64,000 nt of DNA, from the NCBI GenBank assembly GCA_022578605.1, contig MU394155.1:26324-90323 (forward strand), given 5' to 3'. The DNA is from Camillea tinctor. Taxonomy: Eukaryota; Ascomycota; Sordariomycetes; Xylariales; Xylariaceae. Shown here in pieces: positions 23,301-35,257 of this stretch. The position numbers and the translations under genes are program-made. The notes under the pieces were generated by a model. It had not been told where the DNA came from. It did no database searches and was given only the letters and a program-made list of their open reading frames with translations. Each line of letters opens with the position of its first letter. Positions within the stretch are counted from its first letter, which is position 1.

Positions 23301-24362
23301 CTAAATTTCGCTCTCAGCAAAGTCGATATATTTTTTAGAATGTGCAATATTCAAGTGGAACCCAGACTTTCGCAACCTATTCCTCATATTATACCACACA
23401 GCACCTTCTTCATCCTGTATCCATTTAGCATAACCCCAATCCGCATCTGATTCGCTATCCTGGCGGTATCGACATAGGCCAAAGTCTATCATCTTCGGCT
23501 TATATGAATTGCAACCCATCTGTCTAGGGATAACAAGGAAGTTATCTGGCCTAACATCTTTGTTGAGTATATTCTTTCCATCCAGAATGTGTACGGCGTC
23601 CGCGGCATCATTAACTATCTGTTGCCATTTACTTTCTGGGGCAAACTTTCCTTCGCCTAGGGTGGATAAGTTGAACCCATCTATAAACTCGATGATGATG
23701 CCGCGTATCTCGAACATGGTCCGCATATCGTAAGACATCACCTCATGTGGGGTTGTATCATCCTGCTTGAAAAAGCCACCCGAAGCATCTTGGGAGTTCA
23801 GAGAAACAGACGCTAAGAATTTGGGGATCTCCTCTCCCTGATGTTCTTCCAAGCTTTTGTAAACAGAAACTTCGGTACTATGTTGTATTGCGGATTGATG
23901 AGTGAGATATGCCTCGGTCTGAGCATAGCTCCAACTCTCTTCGCTGCTAGTATCACTATCGCCGTCGCCAATACTTTCACTTTCTTCGACAACATCCTTC
24001 AGCCACGGAGGCTCACCTTTTCCTGCGTCGATGATACCCTTCAGCCATGCAGCCGCACCCTCATTTTTGACAAATTCTACAAACTCTTTCTCAACAATGT
24101 TTGTCCAAATAGGGGCGTGGAAGTCTTCTCGTAGAAATTTCGAGTGACGCCGGTCGTATAATTTGAGAAAGACAATTGTGCCTTGATCTATGTTACTTTC
24201 GCCCCCATTCACGACTTCTACCACGAGACCACATGATTGTGTGTATGGCTTCCTAGTCTCTCTCACTATTATTTCTAGTTGGGCGCTTGCTAAATCTCCA
24301 TAATCGCTAAGAGCTAACTTGAGAGTCTGTCCAACTTCGTAAATTGGACTATCGGTACCCAT
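23301..24362 (-). CDS. Protein-kinase-like fold protein
   Basis: Single-exon ORF of 353 residues. A probable ATP-anchoring lysine lies in IVFLKLYD (Lys67). The catalytic loop reads NKDVRPDN (Asp269, Asn274) in place of HRDLKPEN, and the DFG triplet is in MIDFGLCR (Asp293). The catalytic Asp, Asn and DFG are kept but His-Arg is replaced by Asn-Lys. An acidic Ser/Glu/Asp insert lies at about 126-146. The C-lobe after DFG is short (about 60 residues), as in fungal lineage-specific kinase-like and phosphotransferase proteins. Activity and substrate are unknown. The start is followed by GGTACCGA and preceded by AAAA. Confidence 0.75.
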   Translation of the reverse strand: MGTDSPIYEVGQTLKLALSDYGDLASAQLEIIVRETRKPYTQSCGLVVEVVNGGESNIDQGTIVFLKLYDRRHSKFLREDFHAPIWTNIVEKEFVEFVKNEGAAAWLKGIIDAGKGEPPWLKDVVEESESIGDGDSDTSSEESWSYAQTEAYLTHQSAIQHSTEVSVYKSLEEHQGEEIPKFLASVSLNSQDASGGFFKQDDTTPHEVMSYDMRTMFEIRGIIIEFIDGFNLSTLGEGKFAPESKWQQIVNDAADAVHILDGKNILNKDVRPDNFLVIPRQMGCNSYKPKMIDFGLCRYRQDSESDADWGYAKWIQDEEGAVWYNMRNRLRKSGFHLNIAHSKKYIDFAESEI

Positions 24363-24914
24363 TTTTGCATGGAGAAGAGCCGAAGGTAGATGTAGGAGTT
24401 GAGGGTAATACGATATATGCCGCAGGCTAGGTAACAGCTGTAATGGATGAAAGGGATCGGAAATGGATGTTGCATTGAAGATGGATGGGGGGGGGGGGCT
24501 ACGACTGGTTATGGATTGTGCTTACATATAGGGTTTGTTTACGAAGGCACGTTAATATCAGACATCACAATTTCAAGTACCAGTATATATAAAAATGAGT
24601 CAAGGGAAATGCTGCCTAAAATGCGGTTGGTCCTTTCAAAGAAGTGCTACCGCATACTACTAAGTAAGCGGATCACCCAAGACGCCATATTGTTTCATTG
24701 GAGGAGTATACGGCCAAACAAAAATGGGTCACTATCATGACAGACGAGTTAGAAATTAGATGCTATATTTTGCGCGCACTCAAAGCATTATCCACAAGTA
24801 AATCCCCTCCTCTATTGTGGACTAAAAGGGGGTTAGTCCAGAGAAAGACCGTCAATGATGGTATATCAAATCTAGTTGAGCACGATAATTAAACTGATCC
24901 TCCCAAAATGCACA
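24363..24914. other. Intergenic region
   Basis: Upstream of the kinase-like gene and downstream of the oxidoreductase, both on the reverse strand. It holds a G11 run near 24489. No gene. Confidence 0.5.
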
Positions 24915-26345
24915 TTATTTTTGGCCAATCTTCCCTATCTCATTTTTATACCATATCTGATTTTAAGAGTTAGCTAGTAATATGACATCAGGAATTCCCG
25001 TATGACTTGACTTACATGTTCCGTGCCGGCACCAAGCGCCTTCACACCAATTGCCCTCATCGCCCACGAAGGCGGAACTCGTTTCACAGATATAGATGCA
25101 TCTTCATCCTTAATATTTGGGTTGAGGAAAAGCGTCTTGGGAATCTTCGGGTCCATCACTGCTGGCCGGCCAAGACCGACTAGGTCACATGCGTTACTAG
25201 AAATTGCCGTCTCCATGCCTCGACGAGTTCGAAACCCCCCGGTGACCATGAGAGGTAGGTCTGGGAGATCACGCCGAATAGCTTGGGCAAATTCTAAGAA
25301 AAACGCCTCACGGGCTACGGTTCTTGAAGATGGATTCGATGCTCCGTTAGATTCAGACAGTCCTACGTTCATCTTAATGGGCAACTTTGTTAGCTAATTT
25401 CACTAATGGATATGTAATATGACATTAGACTGTCGCCTTACCGTAGGGTTTTCATAACTCCCGCCACTGATCTCTAGGAAGTCTATCTCAGTGTCTGCAA
25501 TCAACCTCAATTGCTCGAGACACCCCTGAAAGTCGGTAGCTGACTGATGATCCACCGAGTTTAGTTTAATGCCAACGCAAAACTCTCGAGGAACCACCGA
25601 ACGTATGGCACGAAGTATTTCAACCACGATCCTGGCGCGTTTAGTAGGCGAACCTCCATAGTCATCGGTCCTCTTGTTCGACTGGGAAGAAAGGAACTGA
25701 GATAGCAAGTAGCCGTGTGCAGCATGAACCTCCACTCCCGCAAAGCCCGCCTTAGAAGCAAGAAGAGCCGTATCAACAAATGCATTTATGACATGTTCGA
25801 TGTCTTTAATCGTCATCTCCCTAGGTGTACCGAAAACCACAGCATTGATTGTATGAGGTATGAGACCGTCGCCGAAATTGAGCCCGATGGCGCTGGGTGC
25901 TATGTTCTTTTGGCAGAGACCACGCTGTCCAGCCCCTATTGGTGATTGTCGGCCTGGATGATTGATTTGAACCAAGGTTGGTGTTCCAAAACGTTGGCAT
26001 TTTTTCGCCCAAGCTGACCAAGATTTCAACATATCATCATAGTTTGCAGAACCATTAAAAGATATGCCGCCAGCGGATCCTAGATAGGTAGCATCTACCT
26101 GAACATTTCCTAGAAAGTTGATCTATTAGCAACATCCAAAAGTCATAGTTGGGATCTTGTTACGAACCTGTGAGAAGCATACCCCAGCCGCCATCACCCC
26201 ATGCATCATATATTGAGTTGAGCTTTGAGCTTGGAAATTTATTTTTGTCCGCTAAATCCTCTGCCATTGCAGCTTTAACGAGCCGGTTGGGTAAAGTGAG
26301 GCCACATTTGAGCGGTAATGGACTGGAGATTTGTAGATTAGCCAT
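24915..26345 (-). CDS. NADH:flavin oxidoreductase, old yellow enzyme family
   Basis: Four exons on the reverse strand: 26345-26168, 26109-25442, 25372-25016 and 24956-24915. They give 414 residues. The FMN-dependent barrel shows LTLPNRLVKAAM at the N-terminus, INHPGRQSP, the active-site/family block HAAHGYLLSQFLS near residue 184 followed by NKRTDDYGGS, LEISGGSYENP, and the phosphate-binding end MVTGGFRTRRGM with DLVGLGRP. The last exon is tiny: the GTAAGT donor after GTEH skips a read-through stop, a CTAAC branch and ATCAG acceptor follow, and the end becomes HIWYKNEIGKIGQK, the normal family ending. Members reduce activated C=C bonds with NAD(P)H. It is co-oriented with the flavin monooxygenase upstream, about 1.2 kb away. 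The substrate is unknown. Confidence 0.9.
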
Positions 26346-27581
26346 GACAAAAGTTAGTCTACGCTGAACCTCGAGAATCCTGTTGCTCGTAGCTATTTCT
26401 TTTTCTTAACACGGGTTCTAAGAAGATTGTGAGAGCAGTGTTAAATGAATTCACCCCCCAAGGTATTGTATTAGGCGGATAACTGTTGGCTGTGGTTAAG
26501 TGTTTCTACGAGTGTATAATACAACTTGTTTCAACACAATGGTCAAGTATATATAGATGGGCTGTGTGGGTGGTTACATAATTTTTAATACTTATCCACC
26601 TTATTCTAGTAAATACTGCTAAGGGGCTCTCGGACAGATTCAGTGCACGAAGATCTCTTGTTGAACCTAGGTCAACAGCTTGTACGTCTAAGTTATAACT
26701 ACGATACCATAGGTGAATTGATGTTAGCGCTGGGTCAATGGGGATAGGAGCTCTAATCCGGCTTTGCGGCCATAGCCTATGTGCGACCCACCCGCAATCA
26801 TATACTCAACATTGATAGATCAGCCGAGGTATATGGTGCTACTTGATGATTAATGTCTCCTATATTGATTGTAGGGTTCGACATTAGTAAAGGCAATGGA
26901 GGAAAACTATTCAAACGCTTTAATAAACCCGAGGAATAGACCCGGCTCTTCTTAATCCCCGCCTAGTGATTTCAATTAATCCGTGTCGGGTTGCAGTTCG
27001 CCCGTCGGTTATGAGTTGGCCCAACTTGAAGTTTGTCGAATGTACTAAGTTAGGCGGTCGTTAAAATAGCGGGACGCTATAAAAATGGAGTGGCTCGATG
27101 GGACTTTGTTAAGTTAAGCACTCTCTTAGCACGAACTCTGGACATATTAAGACTTCTTCCTAGTTGTAAGGGAATGATAAGAATCAGTATATACACCAAA
27201 CCAGACTAGCAAGATACCAATTTAAGATAGGGGCACAGATGATTGGTAAGTATGTACTATAAGAAACACATACTAGTATATGCATAGAGGTATACTTCAC
27301 AGTTTTTTCTCTCTATGATTAGATATTAGACATGGAGAATTGTTAAACTCCCCAAAAGGGCTGCTGTCATTATGTTGAATAGCACCAGTGTAAGAGTAGC
27401 TTTGCAAATTCGACCATTGTAAGTAGCAAGAAATCAGGACGTAATGATCACTCTATCATCACTAAGATATTTTCTCGATGTAGATATATCTAACTTAGCA
27501 AATGAAGTCCTTGGAAAATTCCTGATTTAAAGAAACTCAACTCGTTGAATATAGTTGACATTCAACCGACAATCGACTCTT
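26346..27581. other. Intergenic region between two co-oriented oxidoreductase genes
   Basis: AT-rich; it should contain the promoter of the old-yellow-enzyme gene and the 3' end of the monooxygenase. No gene or element with matching target duplications was found. Confidence 0.5.
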
Positions 27582-29757
27582 TTATGCTTCGTCCCTATAC
27601 GCTACCGGCAGGCGCCCTTCGACGGCCATCTTAATCTGCATCGCCAGTAATTTTGACTGATAACGATGATGGTTCGCAACGCCGCACATCACCCAGAAGT
27701 TCGGAAGATTCTTCTGCTGTTTCCAAGCCCCCCGGATTTGGCCTTCCTTGTCGAGACCCCACACCATGTCCATCCGAGACGCGACATAATCGCCGCCAGC
27801 GCCAAGTATACTGGGTACGTTATCCCTCATGTTGAGATCCGCGAACCCCGTGCACCAGATCACGGCATCTGCGTCTAGCTGGGTTCCGTCGCTGAACTGT
27901 AGCCCCGAGGGTGTGAAAGCTGTGGGGACGACTCCGGACTTGACCCCTACTGCGCCGGAAGCGATCGGTAGCGTACCCCCTTCGAAATCGACATAATGAC
28001 CACCACCTCGGACTAGCAGGTGCCACGTAATATCTCCGTCAGTCCTCACCTGAAAGCCGGTTTCAGATAGCCGCTGGTATCGACCACTGCAAAACTACGT
28101 GAGTAACTTTTCGTTGAATTATACCACCCCTCAACGGCGTGGGTCATACTTACGGTTCGGCGGCAGCGAGCCCCATAAATCTATTCCGGAGTAACTGGCC
28201 ACCAACCGCCAACGGAGTTGCGGCCCTGACTGCGTCTTCGGTGTCGAGATCGTCAGGTACCTTAGGTGGCCCGACAAGATATACATCAGGAATCAGATAT
28301 GTGGGTGCTCTTTGCACCATCGTTGTCCTCAGACCCGCTTCGTAACAGTCATTCATCACGTCGAATCCCGTGTTTGCCGACCCGATTACCAGTGCTGACT
28401 TCAAGATTATTTCATTTTAGCTGAATTTATCTACAGAACCTAATTTTAAAGGGTCCTGCGAAATGGTTTGACTTACCTTAGCTCCCTGTTGCTTCAACAA
28501 GTTTGCACTTTTGAACTCGACTGAATGTACACTGATACCTCTGTACTTTTCGGCGTTTTTGACAGGAGGCTTCCACGGTATTTGACATCCAGCCCCAGTG
28601 GCTAAAACCAATTGTTTGCAGGATACCAATTTGGTGCCATGAGGAGTGTTGAGTTTGACGTGCCAAGTCTGCGCTTTCTCATCGTATTCCGTAGCCTCCA
28701 CTGTCGTTGACAATTGAACATTCAGCTGAAATTTCTGTGCGAAATTCTCTAGATGGTCTGCAAGGTTCTCTCTGGTGAGGTAGACAGGGTATTCGTCGGG
28801 GTAGGCTGTAGAGAAGGATTGTCAGTCTTGGTATTGAAATTTGGGAAGATATACTAAAACTAGGAACTCACGCGCCCAGGGTAACGGTACAATATTCTTT
28901 TCGAGGTGAAACTTCATATAATCGTACCGATTTCGCCAGTTATCACCAACTCGAGCGTTTCTCTCTACAACAAGGTGGCGAACACCCAGAGCTTTCAATC
29001 GTGCGGCGAGACAGATTCCACTAGTTTTCAATCATTAGTATCACAGCTCTATGTCGCTAGGTGTTGAGAATGGCTATACGAGTTGCCTCCCCCAATAATT
29101 AGAGCGTCTGTCTCAATGTGGCTTTTTGTTTCCTGGTTTAACAGTGGCATATCCAGAAGTGCCCGGTTTTGTGGGAATTCCGCAAGGTCTTGTAGCCATG
29201 TCCCAAGGATCCATATCTTCCAGGCAGTCGAACCATTCGAATTCGTTTGGGGTAATATCATCAACTTCCCACGGCAGATGCCTGGTGGATTTAGAGTCTC
29301 GAATGTGAACTGGCAAGTTAACCATGACTAGATGATTATAACACCGTTTAATAACTACTGAAGATTATGGGTACTCTTGAGCACGGACACCTACCAGAGT
29401 AGAGGATGCCTTTATAACGCTAGAAGACCCCTGGATTATGGCGATATATGCTATTTGGCGTAGTTGGCTCATCTGCCTCAGAGCATGTGCAACTATTTCA
29501 TGTCCCCTAATCGATCTAAGATTCCAAGTCAATGCAAGCAGATCCGTCCAGTATGCCTGCTGCTCGTAAAAACAGTCCTCCAGGTCAGACTCGCTGCCAC
29601 TTGCAAGGGCCGCATCAAGATCTCTAAGGACCTGAAAGCAAATTGTGGCCGCTTGATCGTCTGTCATTCCGACCAGAGGCGGGGTCGACGGTAATGGTTT
29701 GTACACATCTTTGAACAGGTTCGCTGCCTGCGGATAGTCGACGTTCGAAACCGACAT
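27582..29757 (-). CDS. NTF2-like plus flavin-containing monooxygenase
   Basis: Six exons on the reverse strand: 29757-29395, 29327-29080, 29020-28872, 28805-28477, 28398-28154 and 28086-27582. They give 612 residues, all phases consistent. Residues 1-190 form an NTF2/SnoaL-like domain (DLEDCFYEQQAYWTDLLALT, FTFETLNPPGICRGKL). The flavoprotein part has the FAD Rossmann motif DALIIGGGNSG (200-205), WRNRYDYMKFH, LATGAG, the NADPH motif LVIGSANTGF (369-374) and the terminal AVIWCTGF. This is the group-B-like fungal monooxygenase layout of about 600-650 residues. Reactions in the family include N-, S- and Baeyer-Villiger oxygenation; which applies here is unknown. The neighbour downstream on the same strand is an old yellow enzyme. 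Confidence 0.9.
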
Positions 29758-31291
29758 TATGTTTGATAATAGATCAATATACTTCAGGGTTTACTGGGTA
29801 GTGAAATATACAAAGTAACTATCTTTAAATATTGCAGCACAACGACCCCGCGTTAGAGTAAGACATAATCGACTTCCGTCTTGACACGCTATCTTGTAAT
29901 CCTCGAGTTCCCTGCCTTGATGATTTTAGCCTACTGTCCAACCTCGGCAACCGGCAAGCACTTCACCGTGGATCAACGTTTCCCCACGCCATTGCACAAT
30001 GTTGGTCGGCATGTAAATTCTATAGGGTGAGGTGGGGGAGGATGGTATGGGAGTTGGGGTTATCCCAGTGGTCTATCCCTATAGAAACCTTTTATTAAGT
30101 AACGTCTCGGGTCTAATCGTTGTGACCATACCCAGGAAAGATCCGCCGAGTTGGGTACAATAAGATATCGTGTATAAATGTAAGCATACTACCCTCAAAA
30201 GTGCTTTATACTCTAGTTACATTCCAGAGGACTTAAGGGATGTAAAAAGTTCCTACCACATAACGAATTGAACAGAGAATACGTTTCGAAAGAAATGCTT
30301 ACTTCTCGCCACGTATTTCCTATAATGGAACTTTTTCATAGAAACTTCTTTACTCATGACAGTCAACACTACATAGAAATGGGTGGAATAGTATGATACT
30401 GGTCTGAGAGAGGATAATATGGAGGGTAAGTAGGTAGAAGCGGAAAGCCCATATATATAGGATACGTACGTAGTAGCTATTGGCATAGGATTGTATAGGT
30501 GGGGTGGTTACCCCATATTCCAACAAGCGACCAAGACACGCTATTATACGACCTTACTATTTCCACCAGTCATTAGAAGGTCTAGACGAATTAAATTGTC
30601 CCGTAGGCATTTCTGATATTAATAGCCATAAAGCACGTGATTGCATGTACATTCCGTCACATACGCACAGAATCACAAGACCAGTTCCGTGACACAGCAT
30701 CGTGCCAACATTGCAGGGACTTGCTTTGTGCGGCTCACAACATCGGCCGCAACCGGGAAAAAGCATATGATAAACGACAGTTGATATGTGAGGAGGCAAC
30801 AACAAAGGGACTCAGAAGGGAATATTCCGTTACAATTTATATATAGCAGGAGGTAATTTCGGTCCGAAGAGTTAAAAGTGTATACCTAATCGATGTCAAG
30901 GGTCGGGAACTACAAAAGAGATTTTAAAAGATAATATTCATAATAGTATCACTATTATATAAAGATATAATTCTAAAACAAGATACATAGACGTGACAAG
31001 CTCGCTCACGGACAACACTCTACACTCGTAAGTATCCTCCCCTCCCCCTAAAAAACACACTAGTTTTATGATTATATGTTACAGACAAAAGCATATGCTA
31101 ATTGCCTTTTGACAATTAGCTCGTATATATGGCACTGCAACATCATAAGAATTGTATCTGTCGGAATTCTGATGTCTATAGCGTATTTTCTCCCAACCCG
31201 ATTGTCGATAGTTGTCCAAACGATACATATAATTGACAGAGAGGCTGGAAGATCATGTGACGATTCCAGTCACTAGTTTCGTAACAGCAGA
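29758..31291. other. Intergenic region
   Basis: AT-rich, no supported gene. The ORFs at 30253-30846 on both strands mirror one another and carry no motif. Confidence 0.5.
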
Positions 31292-31804
31292 TTACCGTAT
31301 GGAATCGTAGGCACTGTTCATATGGGGCTCCCATTCGTCGAAGTAATCCTCATCTCCGGCATAACTCTGGTAGCGCCCCCGTTTTCTTGGAGTCTCATCG
31401 ACGATGATATCGTCTAGGTTAGGACAACTATCTTCCTCTCCTGGATGGTTATCTTGCGTTGACTCGGCGTTATCTTGGTTGGTCACTTGGTTCCTGTCAA
31501 GTTTTTCGCTCTCCTTCTTTAGTCTTTCGGCTCTTTTCTCTTTCCCGCGCGTTGACATAGCCTTCCTCTGACACTCTCTGATGTTGCACCATCTAGCATC
31601 CTTTTTCTTCAGCTTCGTCCCGCAGTTCTCGCAGTTGTTCACCGGGTTCTTCCTCCGGTAATCTTCGTTATATTTGGCACGCTGGCAGTCTGTTCTTGTG
31701 CAGAATTGGTATTCCGGTCTATCATATATCGGCATTTGACAGTGTCGACATGGTTTCTCGCCAACGGTGTACATCACCGTACTATTGTATTGGTATGCTG
31801 ACAT
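31292..31804 (-). CDS. Small protein with two zinc-ribbon-like modules
   Basis: 170 residues from the ATG at 31804, which follows CGCAACC. A longer reading from 32059 adds 85 residues of leader-like sequence and is less likely. Two similar modules follow each other: CRHC-x12-CTRTDC and CENC-x11-CNIREC, each ending in CQRA or CQRK and a basic stretch. A Lys/Arg/Glu-rich helical segment follows (RGKEKRAERLKKESEKL), then an acidic tail with a basic RKRGR patch. The repeat suggests two metal sites from an internal duplication, perhaps nucleic-acid binding. I do not recognise a characterised family. Confidence 0.62.
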   Translation of the reverse strand: MSAYQYNSTVMYTVGEKPCRHCQMPIYDRPEYQFCTRTDCQRAKYNEDYRRKNPVNNCENCGTKLKKKDARWCNIRECQRKAMSTRGKEKRAERLKKESEKLDRNQVTNQDNAESTQDNHPGEEDSCPNLDDIIVDETPRKRGRYQSYAGDEDYFDEWEPHMNSAYDSIR

Positions 31805-34800
31805 GGTTGCGGTAATGAAGTAGGGAACATAGGGAGCTGTTGTGTGAACATAGACTAAACAGAAACCGTAAGTTTCTTGTCTATTAATTAGACTTTTATG
31901 TAGGGCACCTAGAAATTTGCACATGCCCAGTTGACCACCTCGGAGAGGCAGAAATTTTATGTTATGTAAAACATGAATCAAAACAGCTTGCCGCGGGCCG
32001 TTTAACTCGGATACTATCCTAGCAAAAGGTTTCAACCATATTTCGTCGTGCAACCACAACCATCTTCACGGGTGATATATACTGTCAAGTCGACTGAATC
32101 TTCATTCTAGAGGTTAGCGCCAACGAGACATATCCAGTCCGGCCTATTCAGGCCTAGTTTGCTGGCCTCTCATTAATTAGCAGGCCGTTGAACCTATTCA
32201 CCAAAGTGAAGTGACACCATCCACTGGTTTAGACAAATCACTTGACAATTTGATGCCCTTTCTCTGGAGGAGCAGCACGGGTATCTTGTTTGGACTCATG
32301 CATCAAACCGGGTTCCACCGTCATTGCTTAACACGTGTGGCTAGATTTCCGTCACAATGGTTGCACCAATATGGGACTCCCGTCGGACGGGTTTAAGACA
32401 CCACCAACCGGATAAAACACGATTCAGGTGTCGAGCGTGTGCCATGTGACATTCCAGAAGATTAGAATCAGGGCCTTTGTAGGCTACATTTATGTATATT
32501 GAACATTCAGTCCGATACGTTCTAGGCTATATACAATTATGTCAGTGCTTTTAGCTAAGATTAATGGCATAGAAATACGGAGTTTGGGGCTTTCTAGTCA
32601 CATGGGCGACTCAGACTGAAATTTTAACTTCTGGAATGTTAGCTGCCCAGCAACTATTTCTATTTAATATTAATTGTTTGAAATATTGAGCCCTTTGTTA
32701 AGTAACTTGCTAGGTGCTTATATCCTTGCCTTGTGGGATTATGCACAATGATCATTCTTAATTATCAGACAGAGTTGTCGAATTACTGAGGGTGGGATGA
32801 ATGAACATACTCTTGATAATTATAAGTTGAAAGCTAGATTTATAAAAGAGTTTGAATTGCTTTTTTTCGTTTCCCGTTTGAGTTACGGCATAATAACACG
32901 ATATATAGATAGTATTACGATATAAAATGGTAGATTCATGATATCGATCTCTTTTATCAAACCTATCTCTTTTCTCTTGCTTAGGATCTCATGTCGTATA
33001 GTTGTAAGCTTTTATACTTCGATTTTGGCCTTGATTTCTTATTTACCTAATTAAAATTCCCAGCTACCTGCCAACCCGAGATTTTCTCAGAGATTCACCA
33101 AGTACGTGTTGAAATAGGTGATAAGGGGTATCTGTCAAGATACAGATACAAGGTATATCTGCAGCTACATGTATATAAGGGGCAGGTCCTCCCATCATCC
33201 AGAGATAGATAGTCACTAATCAAGCAACCTCATAACCTCAATTTAACAGTACATACCATGAATCTAAAGCAACGGAATAGCGTATTCATCCATTGCCCTG
33301 CATGATGAGGTGAAGGTATAGCAACAATCCGTAACCACATTGTCACGTAACGTAGCTATACATTGTATTGGGTTCTTCCTTTACAATCCGCCACTGTTTA
33401 GGGTGCTGATTGGCATCAACATTTATACGGATAATAATTCGAGAAAGACATTGTTAAAAATTTTCAGCACCACGCATGATACCACATGTCATAAATGAGC
33501 TGTAAAAATGCTATTGGGGTTTTGGAGGCTATTGAGTGACACCATGGGTACCTGCATATCTCGATCACACCTGTAGATGCTAGGGGGGAGGGAAGCAGAG
33601 AAATATTACGACGTCTATTAGCAAACAAACAAAAAAAAAAAGTCGCAATACATCGTGATCATCATGATGTAGAGGGAAGGAGGGGTTGGTGGGTGACTTA
33701 AGAGAGCATAATAGGAAATGCGGTAAGAGATTGTTATTTGTTGAATTGCCAGGAGTGATCACTAGGTTGGTATCCAAGGAAGGATGCTTATAATCTCAAA
33801 TCATACTACGGGGGGTGAGAACAGGAAATAAATCGTGATACTAGTTCTGAGCCTCCATTTATACAATGGAGTGGGTTTGGCGGTGGCCCCAGCTTCATCA
33901 CAACATGTGAGGGAAATTCCGCGAGTCACCGACGAGCCCGCTCGATACTGTAGCCCACTTTACATACCGTGATATTCTTGGCAACTATATCCATTGGTAT
34001 AGTTTTGGCTCAAAACTCCCTGATCTATCGTTGCATATCTGAACTTCTTGGATATCATGTCTGAATGATATCTTTAAAACAAACCCTAAGCGTTATATGC
34101 CTATAGTTTCCGCATTCTAGTATCTATAAAAGTTTCCATGGTTTTCGTTTTACTTGATTTAGGTAGGCGGATAATCGTGTATATACATGCATGCATGCAT
34201 GTAACTTTTGTTTCCTGCTTTCTCATACTCAATGTTTATACCAAGTCTAGAGTCAGCCCTAGGAAGTCCTATTGTGGATTCCACCCGTGTTCCCCGCTCT
34301 AGGACTAGGACAACGGAAAAGCAGAAAGGATGTAACCAGGAATCCTGTTGTTAAGTGGCATATAGTTTACGACGGACCCGCTCGCTAGTCGGCGACCAGC
34401 CGCTTGGAGATCTAGATGACCAGCACATCGTGGCTTTTATTGGATATGATAACAGGATCGATGCAAACACCATCGACTTTGCCTTGCCAGCGAAGTGTGC
34501 ATATAATTCAACCCTCATGCATTCCTTTCTGCCCATTTACACTACTGATACTACCTACTGCTAGGACTCTTGTAGCCTAGCATATGTCTGATCATCTAGG
34601 TAACTACGGTTGCCTTAGATGACCTCTATCTATCCCGGTCATGTACGTAGGAACCGGATGGCATGATCTGATAGGTATTGTATTGCCGGCACTGCGGCAC
34701 AGTATAATCCCCTATCTTCCCCGCAATTAGGTATCCTAGCCAGGCTGAAGCAGAAGTATGGTTCGCCTGGTTCGCCTGGTTTACAAGACCTGGGACAAGC

Positions 34801-35257
34801 GGAGGACTCCATGCTGCCTGGTTTTAGGAATTGTACCCAGCTAGGCAGTGCAGCGATGGTTAAGCTCTTTCATTTGGCAATGTTTCCGTAGTAGCGCTGA
34901 CAAGATTCTGGGTCCGCTATTCAATACCGAATTGGGCGTGAACGGAACATCCTGATTGGTCCAAGAGCTGAAATGATCGTCACCACAGATCAATGCCGAG
35001 TGACTCAGCTATGCGATTCTGCGGCCCGGGTTGTGGGTGCCTGTCTTTGAGGTGCCTCATCTCTTGGCATAGAGCTCAGGAGTAGAACTGTAGAAGTTGG
35101 TATAAGTATCTGGTTACGGTCTGCTAAACTCCCATCCGTGGCTACTGCATCCAACCTCACTTTCTTACACCATCCCGTTGGCCTTCCCCCCAAATCTATA
35201 CTTACCAGGCTTCTTGAATTGTCATCTTAGTTCAAATCCCAACTACAACATCCAAAG
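31805..35257. other. Gene-poor intergenic stretch (3.4 kb)
   Basis: AT-rich and mostly featureless. An alternating ATGC run (ATGCATGCATGCATG) lies near 34188. At 33140-33260 there is a TATATAAGG and a leader-like sequence, but it is followed by only a 15-codon ORF. No gene is supported. Confidence 0.45.

Noticed and set aside
11649..29757. Secondary-metabolite gene cluster
   Set aside because: Oxidoreductases, a DUF1772 protein and a transporter are present, but there is no backbone synthase, and spacing is wide with mixed orientation.
33200..33310. TATA-like box and leader before ATG at 33259
   Set aside because: The ORF stops after 15 codons and no splice site gave a convincing continuation.
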